Assembly: GCF_000328625.1 (NCBI RefSeq)
Contig: NC_019978.1
Span: forward strand, 1,302,001-1,366,000
Source: Halobacteroides halobius DSM 5150
GTDB taxonomy: Bacteria > Bacillota > Halanaerobiia > Halobacteroidales > Halobacteroidaceae
Reading direction: 5' to 3'
Length of the DNA: 64,000 nt
Below the pieces are notes generated by a model that saw only the letters and a program-made list of their open reading frames with translations, made no database searches and was not told the DNA's origin. Positions 15,060 to 23,557 of this stretch are shown here, piece by piece; positions within the stretch are counted from its first letter, which is position 1; the number at the start of each line of letters is the position of its first letter. Position numbers and translations under genes: made by a program.

Positions 15060-17717
15060 ATGGGCAACATAATTAAAAATTTAAATGGAATTTGGAAATT
15101 CAAGATAGATCCAATAGAAAAAGGGGAAAAAGAAGAGTGGTATTTAAATAATTTAGAAGGAAGAGAAGTTAAAGTGCCTGCAGTATGGCAAAGTTACAAT
15201 CAAAAATTAACATCGTACACTGGATCAGCTTGGTATAGTAAAAAAATAAAAATTAATTCTAATAAGCAAGATAAGCGATTTTTTATTGAGTTTAATGCAG
15301 TAGATTATATTACTGATGTTTGGTTTAATGGTCAATATTTAGGTAAACATGAAGGGGGATATACTCCTTTTAAATTTGAGATAACTGATTATATCAATTA
15401 TGAAGAAGATAATTTATTAGTAGTTAAAGTCTTTGATCCTCAAGATAATGGTGAAATCCCACGGGGAAAACAAGGGAGTTGGTACACTAGGGTTAGTGGT
15501 ATCTGGCAAGATGTAAGGCTTATAGGGTATGAAGAAAGTTTTATAGAACAAGTTTTAATAACTCCTAATATTGATCAAAGTGAAGCTTCTTTAATAGTAG
15601 ATCTTGTAGATATAGAAAATCTAACACAACCTAAACTAGAAATAACTGTTTTTTCTCCTAAAGGTAATGAAAAGAAAACACAAATAAAAGAATTTAATTA
15701 TCAAACTAATCAAGAATATAAAATAAAAATAGATAACCCATTATTATGGAGTCCTAAAAACCCATGGATTTATGATGTGAAAGTTACCTTAAAAGATGGA
15801 GATAAAGTAGTAGATAATTACAAAAGTTATTTTGGAATGAGAAAAGTTGAACAAAAGAATGGTAAAATTTATTTAAATGATGAACCATTATACATTAGAG
15901 GTGCTTTAGATCAAGCCTTTTGGCCTAAAACAATCTATAGAGCAGAAACTGAAGATATGATTAAAGATGAAATTATGAAGGCAAAAAATATGGGCTTTAA
16001 CTTATTAAGAAAGCACATTAAGACTGAAGACCCTAGGTATTTATATTGGGCTGATCATTTAGGAATATTAATTTGGGGTGAAGCTCCTAATTATGCTAGA
16101 TGGACACCACAAGCAAAAAAGAGATTCAAAGATGAATATACAAAGATGGTAACAAGAGATTATAATCATCCATCTATTATTATTTGGAGTATCTATAATG
16201 AAGAATGGGGCTTAGAATGGAATTTAAATGATGATCCTAAAAAACAAGAGTGGGTTATAGAATTTTATAATTATGCTAAAAAGTTAGATAATACCCGATT
16301 GATTTGTGATAATTCAGGATGGGCTCATGTTAAGACTGATATTAGTGATTTACATCGTTATTTTGCTGCACCAGATAATTATCAGGAGTGGCAAGATGAT
16401 TTAGATGATTATGTAATTGGTGATCCAGATGATAACTTTGTTGATGGCTATAAATATAACAATGAACCCTTGGTTATTTCTGAGTTTGGTATGTGGGGTC
16501 TACCAGAGATTGACCAAATTAAAGATTATTATAATGGTTTGCCTACTTGGTATGATGGTAGTGCTAAACTCTTCTCCGAAGATTTTAAAGTACCGGCAAC
16601 TGCTAAAAAGAATTTCAATAAATATGGATTAGATAAAATATTTACTGATATTAATGAATTAGCGAGATTAACCCAAAAAAGAGAATTTAGAGGCATTAAG
16701 TATATTATTGAAGAAATAAGAAAAAGAGCGGAAATTGCAGGGTATGTTGTAACAGAATTAACTGATATAGAATGGGAAACAAATGGTTTTTTAGATTACT
16801 TTAGAAATCCAAAACAAGAATATAAGAATATAGTTGATTATAATGGGAAAATTAGTGCTATGTTAGATATCAAAAAAAGAAATTTGTGGACTGCTGAAAA
16901 GTTTGTTGCAGAAGTAAAATTAGTTAATAACACTTGTAATCCTATAGAAGGAACTTTAGTTTGGAAAGTGGAGGAGACTGATATAAGTGGCGAATTAAAA
17001 GTTAACTTAAATAAATATTCAGTTACAGAATTAAATAATCAGATATCATTTGTGGTTCCAGAAATAGAAGGATCTCAAGCCTTAAGATTAAAATACAGTT
17101 TGCAGGTAGGCGAAAAAATAATTGCTAAAAACCAAGAGGAATTAACATTTACTAACAAAGATGCTACTCAGGTAAATGATAAAGTAATTAGTACGGTAAA
17201 TTTAAACCAGGATTTAACACAAAATTTAAGAGATAATGGTTATCAAATCAAAGAAAACTTTACTTCTTTATGTATTACCTCTAAATTAACTCCTGCAGTT
17301 ATTAATTACTTGCGCCAAGGAGGGAAAGTAATATTTTTAGCTGAAGAAGGGGCCAAGATCAAAGAAAAAGGAATGATTAACTTTAAAAGGCTTGAAGATG
17401 GTGAAAGTTGGGATAAAGCAGCATCATTTAATTATATAAATCCAGATTATTTTAACGAATTACCACTAAATAAAATTTCAGGTTGGGAATTAGCAAATTT
17501 GTTTCCTAGCTATACAATCAATAACTTAACTGATATTAAATATGATGTTGTTTTAGCTGGATCATTTAAAGGATGGATTGGGCAATTTGGTGCTTCTTTA
17601 TTAAAAAGATCTGTAGGTAAAGGAAATTTAATCGTTACTACTTTAAAATTGGCTAAAGAATATAACAACCAACCTATTGGTACCTTATTATTTAATGAGT
17701 TAACAGAAATTATATAA
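15060..17717 (+). CDS. Glycoside hydrolase family 2 enzyme (beta-galactosidase/glucuronidase type)
   Basis: 885 residues with a GH2 layout: a sugar-binding jelly roll (about 1-180), an immunoglobulin-like domain (about 185-285), a TIM barrel (about 290-600), then C-terminal beta-rich and possibly gatase-like regions. The proton donor is E381 in IIIWSIYNEEWG and the nucleophile E475 in PLVISEFG. There is no signal peptide, so it acts in the cytosol on imported oligosaccharides. Family 2 covers beta-galactosidase, mannosidase, glucuronidase and arabinopyranosidase; the neighbours (GH43, galM) favour a galactoside or arabinoside, but specificity is open. Confidence 0.85.
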   Translation: MGNIIKNLNGIWKFKIDPIEKGEKEEWYLNNLEGREVKVPAVWQSYNQKLTSYTGSAWYSKKIKINSNKQDKRFFIEFNAVDYITDVWFNGQYLGKHEGGYTPFKFEITDYINYEEDNLLVVKVFDPQDNGEIPRGKQGSWYTRVSGIWQDVRLIGYEESFIEQVLITPNIDQSEASLIVDLVDIENLTQPKLEITVFSPKGNEKKTQIKEFNYQTNQEYKIKIDNPLLWSPKNPWIYDVKVTLKDGDKVVDNYKSYFGMRKVEQKNGKIYLNDEPLYIRGALDQAFWPKTIYRAETEDMIKDEIMKAKNMGFNLLRKHIKTEDPRYLYWADHLGILIWGEAPNYARWTPQAKKRFKDEYTKMVTRDYNHPSIIIWSIYNEEWGLEWNLNDDPKKQEWVIEFYNYAKKLDNTRLICDNSGWAHVKTDISDLHRYFAAPDNYQEWQDDLDDYVIGDPDDNFVDGYKYNNEPLVISEFGMWGLPEIDQIKDYYNGLPTWYDGSAKLFSEDFKVPATAKKNFNKYGLDKIFTDINELARLTQKREFRGIKYIIEEIRKRAEIAGYVVTELTDIEWETNGFLDYFRNPKQEYKNIVDYNGKISAMLDIKKRNLWTAEKFVAEVKLVNNTCNPIEGTLVWKVEETDISGELKVNLNKYSVTELNNQISFVVPEIEGSQALRLKYSLQVGEKIIAKNQEELTFTNKDATQVNDKVISTVNLNQDLTQNLRDNGYQIKENFTSLCITSKLTPAVINYLRQGGKVIFLAEEGAKIKEKGMINFKRLEDGESWDKAASFNYINPDYFNELPLNKISGWELANLFPSYTINNLTDIKYDVVLAGSFKGWIGQFGASLLKRSVGKGNLIVTTLKLAKEYNNQPIGTLLFNELTEII

Positions 17718-17743
17718 TTAGATTGATTTAAAAGGGGGACAGT

Positions 17744-18805
17744 ATGAGTAAAAAGTTTACTATTAAATTAAGTATGGTAATTTGTACTTTATTAGTATTT
17801 AGTTTTTCTAATACAATACATGGTTTTTGGTTATTTGATATATTTACCGGAGGGGATAAAATGGAGAAAACTTATACTAATCCTGTAGGAGGGATTACAA
17901 ATATTGGGGATCCTTATGTTTTAAAGTATAATGGGAGATATTACTTATACGCTACTTCTGCTCCTAGTATTGGATTTAAAGTTTGGACTTCAAAGAATCT
18001 AGTGGATTGGAAAGAAAAAGGGTTGGCCCTTGATTCTTCTTTGAAGGGTAATAAGTGGGGTAGAGGTGATTTTTGGGCTCCAGAAGTAGAATACTATCAA
18101 GGTAAATTTTATATGACTTATAGTGCCAGAGATAAGAAGGGGCATTTGCAAATAGCATTGGCTGCTAGTGATAATCCACTAGGACCATTTAAAAATGTTA
18201 AAGCCCCTTTGTTTAATAGAGGGAAGTCTTATATTGATGGTCATATTTTTGTAGATGATGATGGAACTCCTTACTTATACTATGTAAAAGATTGTTCAGA
18301 AAATATTATTAATGGCAAGCATATTAGCCAGATTTATGTTCAAGAAATGAGCAAAGATTTAACAACTTTAAAAGGAGAACCAACTTTAGCTATTGAGCCT
18401 AGTCAAAGTTGGGAAGGTATAAAAAAGGATTGGCAATGGAATGAAGGTCCCTATGTCTTAAAACATAATGAGATTTATTATTTAATGTATTCAGCTAATG
18501 TTTATAGTTCTTCTGATTATGCAATTGGTTATGCAACTGCTCCTTCTCCATTAGGTCCTTGGAAAAAGTATAATAAAAATCCAATTTTATCTAAAAATAT
18601 GGAAAAAGGTATATCAGGCCCCGGTCATAATAGTGTCACTACTTCTTTAGATGGAAGTAAAATGTATATTGTCTATCATACTCATACTTACCCTAAGTTT
18701 CCTAGTGGTAATAGGACCGTTAATATAGATTTAATGTATTTTGAGGATGGTATATTGAAGGTTGATGGGCCAACTCGCTCTCCTCAACCTATGCCTAACA
18801 ATTAG
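17744..18805 (+). CDS. Exported glycoside hydrolase family 43 enzyme (arabinanase/arabinofuranosidase-like)
   Basis: 353 residues with the five-bladed propeller pattern of GH43. The general base is the Asp in NIGDPYV, the pKa-tuning Asp is in YIDGHIF, and the general acid Glu is in WNEGPYV. A late GPGHNSV with YHTH resembles the metal or His site of arabinan-acting members. A signal peptide (about residues 1-28) precedes an aromatic motif (FWLFDIFTGGDK) like those of the binding proteins. An internal SD (CCGGAGGGG) and ATG at 17861 could also yield a form without the signal peptide. It probably releases arabinose or arabino-oligosaccharides outside the cytoplasm. Confidence 0.82.
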   Translation: MSKKFTIKLSMVICTLLVFSFSNTIHGFWLFDIFTGGDKMEKTYTNPVGGITNIGDPYVLKYNGRYYLYATSAPSIGFKVWTSKNLVDWKEKGLALDSSLKGNKWGRGDFWAPEVEYYQGKFYMTYSARDKKGHLQIALAASDNPLGPFKNVKAPLFNRGKSYIDGHIFVDDDGTPYLYYVKDCSENIINGKHISQIYVQEMSKDLTTLKGEPTLAIEPSQSWEGIKKDWQWNEGPYVLKHNEIYYLMYSANVYSSSDYAIGYATAPSPLGPWKKYNKNPILSKNMEKGISGPGHNSVTTSLDGSKMYIVYHTHTYPKFPSGNRTVNIDLMYFEDGILKVDGPTRSPQPMPNN

Positions 18806-18812
18806 AAACTTT

Positions 18813-18834
18813 CCCCTGTAATATATTGCAGGGG
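18813..18834 (+). terminator. Hairpin after the GH43 gene
   Basis: CCCCTGTAAT/ATTGCAGGGG can pair over 10 bp with one G-T wobble. No T-run follows. It lies between the GH43 and galM genes and may be a weak terminator or processing site. Confidence 0.55.
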
Positions 18835-18876
18835 TAGTTCTATATAATATCCAACTTTAAAACGAGGAGGAATAAA

Positions 18877-19902
18877 ATGAAAATTAAAGAACAAAATTTT
18901 GGCAGGCTAAAAGATGGCCAAGAAGTAATTAAGTATCTATTAATTAATGATCAGCTACAGGTCAATGTGCTTAATTATGGAGGGATTATTACAGAAATTT
19001 ATGCTCCAGACCAAAAAGGAAGAATGGAGAATATAGTTTTAGGATATGACAACCTAGAAGACTATGTGGAAAAGTCTCCTTATTTTGGGGCTATTATAGG
19101 TCGACATGCTGGTAGAATTGGCAACGCAGAGTTTACTCTCAAAGGAAAAACTTATGAGTTGGCCCACAATGATGGTCAAAATAATTTGCATGGAGGAAAA
19201 ATTGGACTTGATAAAAAAATCTGGAATGTCAAAGAAATAAAAAATGGGATTGAATTAACCTACTTTAGTCCTCATTTAGAAGAAGGTTTCCCAGCTAATG
19301 TAGAGTTTGTAGTTAAATATTTACTTAAAGATAATGAATTAATCATAGAATATCAGGCTAAACCAGATAGAGAAACTATTATTAATTTAACCAATCACAC
19401 CTATTTTAATTTATCAGGGAATACTAAAAAAGATATTTTAAGTCACCAATTAATGATAGAAGCTGAAGAATTTTTAGCTCTTAATCAAGAATCAATTCCT
19501 ACAGGGGAAGTAAAAAAAGTAAAAGAAACGCCCTTTGATTTTAGGGACTTTAAAAAAGTTGGCCAAGAAATAAAAGCAGATTATAAACAGCTTACATTTA
19601 CAGATGGTTATGATCATCCCTTTATTTTAAAAGATACAAAAGAAAGTATAATCCTTAAAGAAGAAGAATCTAAAAGAGCTTTAAGTATCACAACTGATCA
19701 GCCAATTGCAGTATTTTACGCTGGAAATCAACTTGCTAATGAAGGATTATTAAATAGTGGAGTACAGGCAAGAAAAAGATTGGGCCTTTGTTTGGAAACT
19801 CAGGACTATCCTAATGCAATAAATGTGGATAATTTTCCTACTAAAACTTATACACCAAATCAAATTTATACTGCTAGAACAAAGTATAAATTTGATTTGT
19901 AA
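18877..19902 (+). CDS. galM: Aldose 1-epimerase (galactose mutarotase)
   Basis: A 341-residue mutarotase interconverting alpha and beta anomers of galactose or glucose before phosphorylation. The GRHAGRIGNAEF segment and the catalytic His in NLTNHTYFNL are present, as are DGYDHPF and the C-terminal LCLETQDYPNA with the catalytic Glu. It has no signal peptide and follows a CGAGGAGG SD. It probably belongs to the GH2/GH43 operon. Confidence 0.93.
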   Translation: MKIKEQNFGRLKDGQEVIKYLLINDQLQVNVLNYGGIITEIYAPDQKGRMENIVLGYDNLEDYVEKSPYFGAIIGRHAGRIGNAEFTLKGKTYELAHNDGQNNLHGGKIGLDKKIWNVKEIKNGIELTYFSPHLEEGFPANVEFVVKYLLKDNELIIEYQAKPDRETIINLTNHTYFNLSGNTKKDILSHQLMIEAEEFLALNQESIPTGEVKKVKETPFDFRDFKKVGQEIKADYKQLTFTDGYDHPFILKDTKESIILKEEESKRALSITTDQPIAVFYAGNQLANEGLLNSGVQARKRLGLCLETQDYPNAINVDNFPTKTYTPNQIYTARTKYKFDL

Positions 19903-19915
19903 TAAAAAACATAAC

Positions 19916-19944
19916 TTGAAATTTAATGCATCTAATGGTATAAT
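19916..19944 (+). promoter_or_regulatory. Sigma-A promoter of the RAT-controlled ABC operon
   Basis: TTGAAA (19916-19921) and TATAAT (19939-19944) have 17-base spacing. The transcript would start near 19951, about 30 bases before the RAT hairpin. Confidence 0.8.
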
Positions 19945-19979
19945 TTATATATAAGTTAATTAAAATCATAATATCTAAA

Positions 19980-20014
19980 CTGGTGTGTTACTAATTCGAT
20001 TAGGCATTAGCCAG
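19980..20014 (+). promoter_or_regulatory. GlcT-type ribonucleic antiterminator (RAT)
   Basis: The outer CTGG/CCAG stem encloses GTGTTACT-AATTCGATT-AGGCATTAG. This fits the BglG/LicT RAT consensus (GTTACTG...CAGGCA). From memory it closely matches the B. subtilis ptsG RAT bound by GlcT, with the apical G-C pair replaced by A-T. The last six bases are shared with the 5' arm of the terminator, so a bound PRD-type antiterminator would prevent terminator formation. No antiterminator gene is in this window. Confidence 0.8.
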
Positions 20015-20104
20015 GGGAAGATATAGAAACACATTAAAAGAGTAAATTCTGTTTATCAAACTCCTTTAGTGTATAACTATGTCTTTCTCTGGCTATTTTT
20101 ATTT
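20009..20104 (+). terminator. Long terminator overlapping the RAT
   Basis: AGCCAGGGGAAGATATAG (20009-20026) pairs with CTATGTCTTTCTCTGGCT (20077-20094) over 18 positions, three or four of them G-T, followed by ATTTTTATTTT. Inside the loop ACAC..TAAAAGAGT can pair with ACTCCTTTAGTGT. The 5' end overlaps the RAT, as in PTS-regulated antitermination systems. Confidence 0.8.
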
Positions 20105-20143
20105 TAAAACTAAAAATAGAGCATAAGTCTATAAATCTACAAG

Positions 20144-20193
20144 CCTGCTAACTGCTTATCTTTAAAAGATAGGTATAGCAGGTTCTACTTTTT
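20144..20193 (+). terminator. Second terminator-like hairpin in the same leader
   Basis: CCTGCTA/TAGCAGG, with an inner TATCTT/AAGATA stem, is followed by TTCTACTTTTT. It lies about 75 bases before the binding-protein start. It could be a second attenuation step or an mRNA-stabilising structure. Confidence 0.5.
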
Positions 20194-20269
20194 AAGGGGG
20201 TGATAAAAAACAGAGCAGTCTTTGTTAAACTGTTTTAATCAAATTTCCATTATAAAAGGGGGTAAATTA

Positions 20270-21568
20270 ATGATTAACAAAAAAATTACTGCAATTACAT
20301 TGACATTAGTTTTATTGGTAAGTTGTTTGGTATTTACTAATAGTAAGGCAAATGCTTGGTGGATTTTTGGTGATGATGAAAAAGAAACAGCAAAAAAAGT
20401 AGAGATTTTCAGTTGGTGGACTGGAGGAGGAGAAGAAGAAGGACTACAAGCTTTGTATGATGTTTTTAAGAAAAAGAATCCTAATATCAAGATCATTAAT
20501 GCAGTAGTAGCTGGTGGAGCTGGTTCTAATGCAAAAGCTGTACTTAAAACCAGAATGGTTGGTGGCAACCCTCCTGATTCTTTCCAAGTTCATGGTGGAG
20601 CAGAATTGATTGAAAACTATGTTAAAACAGGATTGATGCAGCCACTTACTGGTTTGCTAGAAAAATGGGGGGTCAAAAATAAATTTAATCAACAAATTCT
20701 TGAAATGTGTAGTTATAAAGGAAAAATTTATTCTATTCCATTAGATGTACACCGTGGGAATGTGTTATGGTATAACAAGGATTTACTACAAAAGTATAAT
20801 ATCCAACCCCCTACAACTCTTTCTTCTTTCATAGCTGCTCTTGAGAAAATAGATAAACAAGGTAATCATACTCCTTTAGCTTTAGGAGATAAGAATAAAT
20901 GGACAGCAACTCATCTTTTTGAGGATGTATTACTTGCTACATTAGGAGCTAAAAAATATAATGGTTTATGGGAAGGAACAACAAGTTTTGATCATCCTAA
21001 AGTTAGAGAGGCTCTTATAAAGTTTGGTAAAATAATGGATTATGTTAATGATGATCATGCTGCTTTGACCTGGCAAGATGCTACTAAACGTGTTTATGAT
21101 GGAGAAGCCGTCTTTAATGTGATGGGAGATTGGGCAGAAGGCTACTTTAAAACACTGGGTTGGAAACCAAATGAAGATTTTGGTTGGCTAACTACTCCTG
21201 GTAGTAAAGGTAATTTCATGGTAGTTACAGATACCTTTGGGCTTCCTAAAAAAGCTCCTCATCCTAAAGGAGCTAAAGCATGGTTAAAAACAGTTGCTTC
21301 ACTTAAGGGCCAAGTTACCTTCAATAAAATCAAAGGAGCTATCCCAGCTAGAATTGATGCTGACCGAAGTAATTTTGATCCGTATTTAACTGATTCAATG
21401 AAAGATTTTGCTTCTACTACTCTAGCACCTTCTATAGTACATGGTTCAGCAGCAGCTCCTGGATTTGTTACTGCTTTAAATGATGCTATTAATGCCTTTG
21501 TAACTGTCCAAGATGTAGATGCCACACTAAAAGCAATTCAAGATGCTGCTAATAAATATCTAAAATAA
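20270..21568 (+). CDS. Sugar ABC transporter substrate-binding protein (glucose/mannose-type)
   Basis: 432 residues from the ATG at 20270, chosen because AAAAGGGGG lies just upstream. A signal peptide (about 1-29, ending ANA) is followed by WWIFGDDEK. The mature part resembles GtsA-type glucose/mannose-binding proteins: FSWWTGGGEEEGL, SFQVHGGAEL, VHRGNVLWYN and FNVMGDWAEGY. The h-region contains LVSC, lipobox-like, but the downstream ANA site looks better, so it is probably a free periplasmic protein. The GlcT-type RAT upstream supports glucose as ligand (inference). Confidence 0.87.
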   Translation: MINKKITAITLTLVLLVSCLVFTNSKANAWWIFGDDEKETAKKVEIFSWWTGGGEEEGLQALYDVFKKKNPNIKIINAVVAGGAGSNAKAVLKTRMVGGNPPDSFQVHGGAELIENYVKTGLMQPLTGLLEKWGVKNKFNQQILEMCSYKGKIYSIPLDVHRGNVLWYNKDLLQKYNIQPPTTLSSFIAALEKIDKQGNHTPLALGDKNKWTATHLFEDVLLATLGAKKYNGLWEGTTSFDHPKVREALIKFGKIMDYVNDDHAALTWQDATKRVYDGEAVFNVMGDWAEGYFKTLGWKPNEDFGWLTTPGSKGNFMVVTDTFGLPKKAPHPKGAKAWLKTVASLKGQVTFNKIKGAIPARIDADRSNFDPYLTDSMKDFASTTLAPSIVHGSAAAPGFVTALNDAINAFVTVQDVDATLKAIQDAANKYLK

Positions 21569-21572
21569 TTCA

Positions 21573-21602
21573 CTAGCCCCTCATGATATAGTGAGGGGCT
21601 AG
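21573..21602 (+). terminator. Hairpin between binding-protein and permease genes
   Basis: CTAGCCCCTCA/TGAGGGGCTAG forms an 11-bp stem five bases after the stop, without a strong T-run. Position and form match the hairpins at 13239 and 26405, suggesting differential expression within the operon. Confidence 0.7.
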
Positions 21603-21628
21603 ATTTAAACCCCGGAGGTGAAGTAAAA

Positions 21629-22609
21629 GTGAAAAGAAAAATCAAAGAATCTCTTGCTTTCTTGCCTACACTTTCATCATTATCTAACAGAAAAACCAAA
21701 CAAACGCTTATTTCTTTAGGCTTTTTAGCCCCATCAATAATTGCAGTTTTTATATTTGTTTATGGCTTTATTGCTCGTACAATTCAAGTTTCTTTTTTAA
21801 ATTGGAATACTTTTGCAAAGCTATTACAAGGAAAGAAAAATTATATAGGTTTGAAAAATTACATAAATTTATTTCAGGATCCTAGATTTCAGACTGATTT
21901 ATGGAATACATTATATTTTACCTTATTTTTTATATTAGGTTGTTTATTCGTTGGAATACTTTTATCAGTCTTAGTGGATAATATTCCTAAGGGGGCATAT
22001 TTTTTTCAAAATCTTTATTTATACCCTTTTGCCTTATCTTTTGTGGTCACAGGTACTGTCTGGAGATGGATTACTGCTCCTGGTAATTTACCTGATAATC
22101 CTTATGGCTTAAATCTATTATTAGAAAATCTAGGTCTAAGCAATTTACAGTGGGGGTGGTTTACTAGCACTACTAATCTATTTGGTTTTAATATAGCTTT
22201 AATTCCTGTTTTAATTGCTGCTATCTGGCAATTTTCTGGTTATACAATGGCTATGTGGCTAGCAGGATTAAAAGGAGTTCCCCAGCAGTTAATAGAAGCT
22301 GCTAGAATTGATGGTGCTTCTAAATGGCAGATCTTCACCAAAATATTATTTCCTATGTTACGTCCAGTTACTTTATCGGCTATTATTGTCTTGGCCCATA
22401 TTTCTCTAAAAGCATTTGCGCTGATTTACTCTATGACAGGAAGCGGACCCAGTAATGTAACAGATATTCCTGCAGTCTACATGTTTGAAGCTACCTTTCA
22501 AGCTAATCGATACTCTGCAGGAGCTAGTATAGCTATTATTTTACTAGCTTTAGTTGGTGTCCTAATCATTCCGTATCTAATTTATAATTACAATAGGGGG
22601 GAGAATTAA
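21629..22609 (+). CDS. Sugar ABC transporter permease (MalF/GtsB-type)
   Basis: A 326-residue membrane protein with an extended basic N-terminus (about 1-25), six membrane segments and the EAA loop EAARIDGASKWQIFTKILFP. It starts at GTG after CGGAGGTGA. Its stop immediately abuts the start of the next permease. It forms the importer with the preceding binding protein. Confidence 0.92.
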   Translation: MKRKIKESLAFLPTLSSLSNRKTKQTLISLGFLAPSIIAVFIFVYGFIARTIQVSFLNWNTFAKLLQGKKNYIGLKNYINLFQDPRFQTDLWNTLYFTLFFILGCLFVGILLSVLVDNIPKGAYFFQNLYLYPFALSFVVTGTVWRWITAPGNLPDNPYGLNLLLENLGLSNLQWGWFTSTTNLFGFNIALIPVLIAAIWQFSGYTMAMWLAGLKGVPQQLIEAARIDGASKWQIFTKILFPMLRPVTLSAIIVLAHISLKAFALIYSMTGSGPSNVTDIPAVYMFEATFQANRYSAGASIAIILLALVGVLIIPYLIYNYNRGEN

Positions 22610-23440
22610 ATGACCCTAATTCAATCTAAACAAAATAAATTTATAGCTTATACAACCTTAGTTTTATTTGCTTGTTTTTTTCTACTTCCTGGTTATATAC
22701 TATTAACAACTAGTTTAAAATCTTTTAGTCAAGCCTCTATTAGCAATATGTGGGATTTACCAACCCAATTTTCTTGGCAAGGATTTATGACAGCATTAAA
22801 AAAGCTAGGTCCTCACTTATTAAATAGTTTTTATTTGGTTATTCCGGCTACTTTTTTTTCAGCTATACTAGGTTCATTTAATGGTTACATTCTATCCCAA
22901 TGGAAGTTTAAAGGATCAGATACTTTATTTGCTTTATTGTTATTTGGAATGTTTATTCCCTACCAAAGTATTTTAATACCTTTAGTGAAGTTTTTGCAGG
23001 AAATCAATCTTTATGGGTCCATGCCAGGACTTATTTTTGTGCATGTTATTTATGGAATTCCAATAACTACTTTAATGTTTAGAAATTATTATGCCGAAGT
23101 TCCTTCAAGTTTAACTGATGCTGCTCAAGTAGATGGGGCAGGAATTGTAGGTATCTATAGACATATCTTTTTTCCAATCTCTCTACCTGGTTTTGTAGTA
23201 GTTGTTATTTGGCAATTCACAAATATTTGGAATGAGTTTTTATTTGCAGTAACTATAACCAATAGTCCTGCTAACCAACCAATTACTGTAGCTTTAGTTA
23301 ATCTAGCCGGAAGTCAAGTCGTAGAATGGAATGTTCAAATGAGTGGAGCATTAGTAGCAGCTCTTCCTACATTAATTATCTATATATTATTTGGCAGATA
23401 CTTTATTGAAGGACTTTTAGCTGGTTCTGTTAAAGGTTAA
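22610..23440 (+). CDS. Sugar ABC transporter permease (MalG/GtsC-type)
   Basis: A 276-residue membrane protein with six segments and the EAA loop DAAQVDGAGIVGIYRHIFFP. It starts directly after the stop of the upstream permease, with GGGGGGAG as SD. It ends in FIEGLLAGSVKG, typical of this family. A strong terminator follows, so the operon is binding protein plus two permeases, without an ATPase. Confidence 0.92.
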   Translation: MTLIQSKQNKFIAYTTLVLFACFFLLPGYILLTTSLKSFSQASISNMWDLPTQFSWQGFMTALKKLGPHLLNSFYLVIPATFFSAILGSFNGYILSQWKFKGSDTLFALLLFGMFIPYQSILIPLVKFLQEINLYGSMPGLIFVHVIYGIPITTLMFRNYYAEVPSSLTDAAQVDGAGIVGIYRHIFFPISLPGFVVVVIWQFTNIWNEFLFAVTITNSPANQPITVALVNLAGSQVVEWNVQMSGALVAALPTLIIYILFGRYFIEGLLAGSVKG

Positions 23441-23446
23441 ATCTTC

Positions 23447-23478
23447 AAACCACTCCTTTTAAAAGGGGGTGGTTTTTT
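23447..23478 (+). terminator. Intrinsic terminator
   Basis: AAACCACTCCTTTT/AAAAGGGGGTGGTTT forms a strong stem ending in a T-run, seven bases after the permease stop. It ends the RAT-controlled operon. Confidence 0.85.
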
Positions 23479-23557
23479 ATTTGAAATCATTGCATAAGTA
23501 GTGGTAAAAACTATAAAGATAACTAATGGCAAATCATATTATAGAAGGAGCATAGAA

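Larger units (their letters stand above)
19903..20269. other. Intergenic leader region with RAT and two terminator-like hairpins
   Basis: This 367-base region holds a promoter (19916-19944), a GlcT-type RAT hairpin (19980-20014), an overlapping long terminator (20009-20104) and a second hairpin (20144-20193), then the SD and start of the binding-protein gene. An alternative upstream TTG at 20222 lacks an SD. Confidence 0.75.

Noticed and set aside
20222-20269. TTG start extending the binding protein by 16 residues
   Set aside because: No SD; the ATG at 20270 has AAAAGGGGG and starts a proper signal peptide.
20270-20330. LVSC as a lipobox in the glucose-type binding protein
   Set aside because: The two sister proteins lack Cys there, and a good ANA type I site lies ten residues later.
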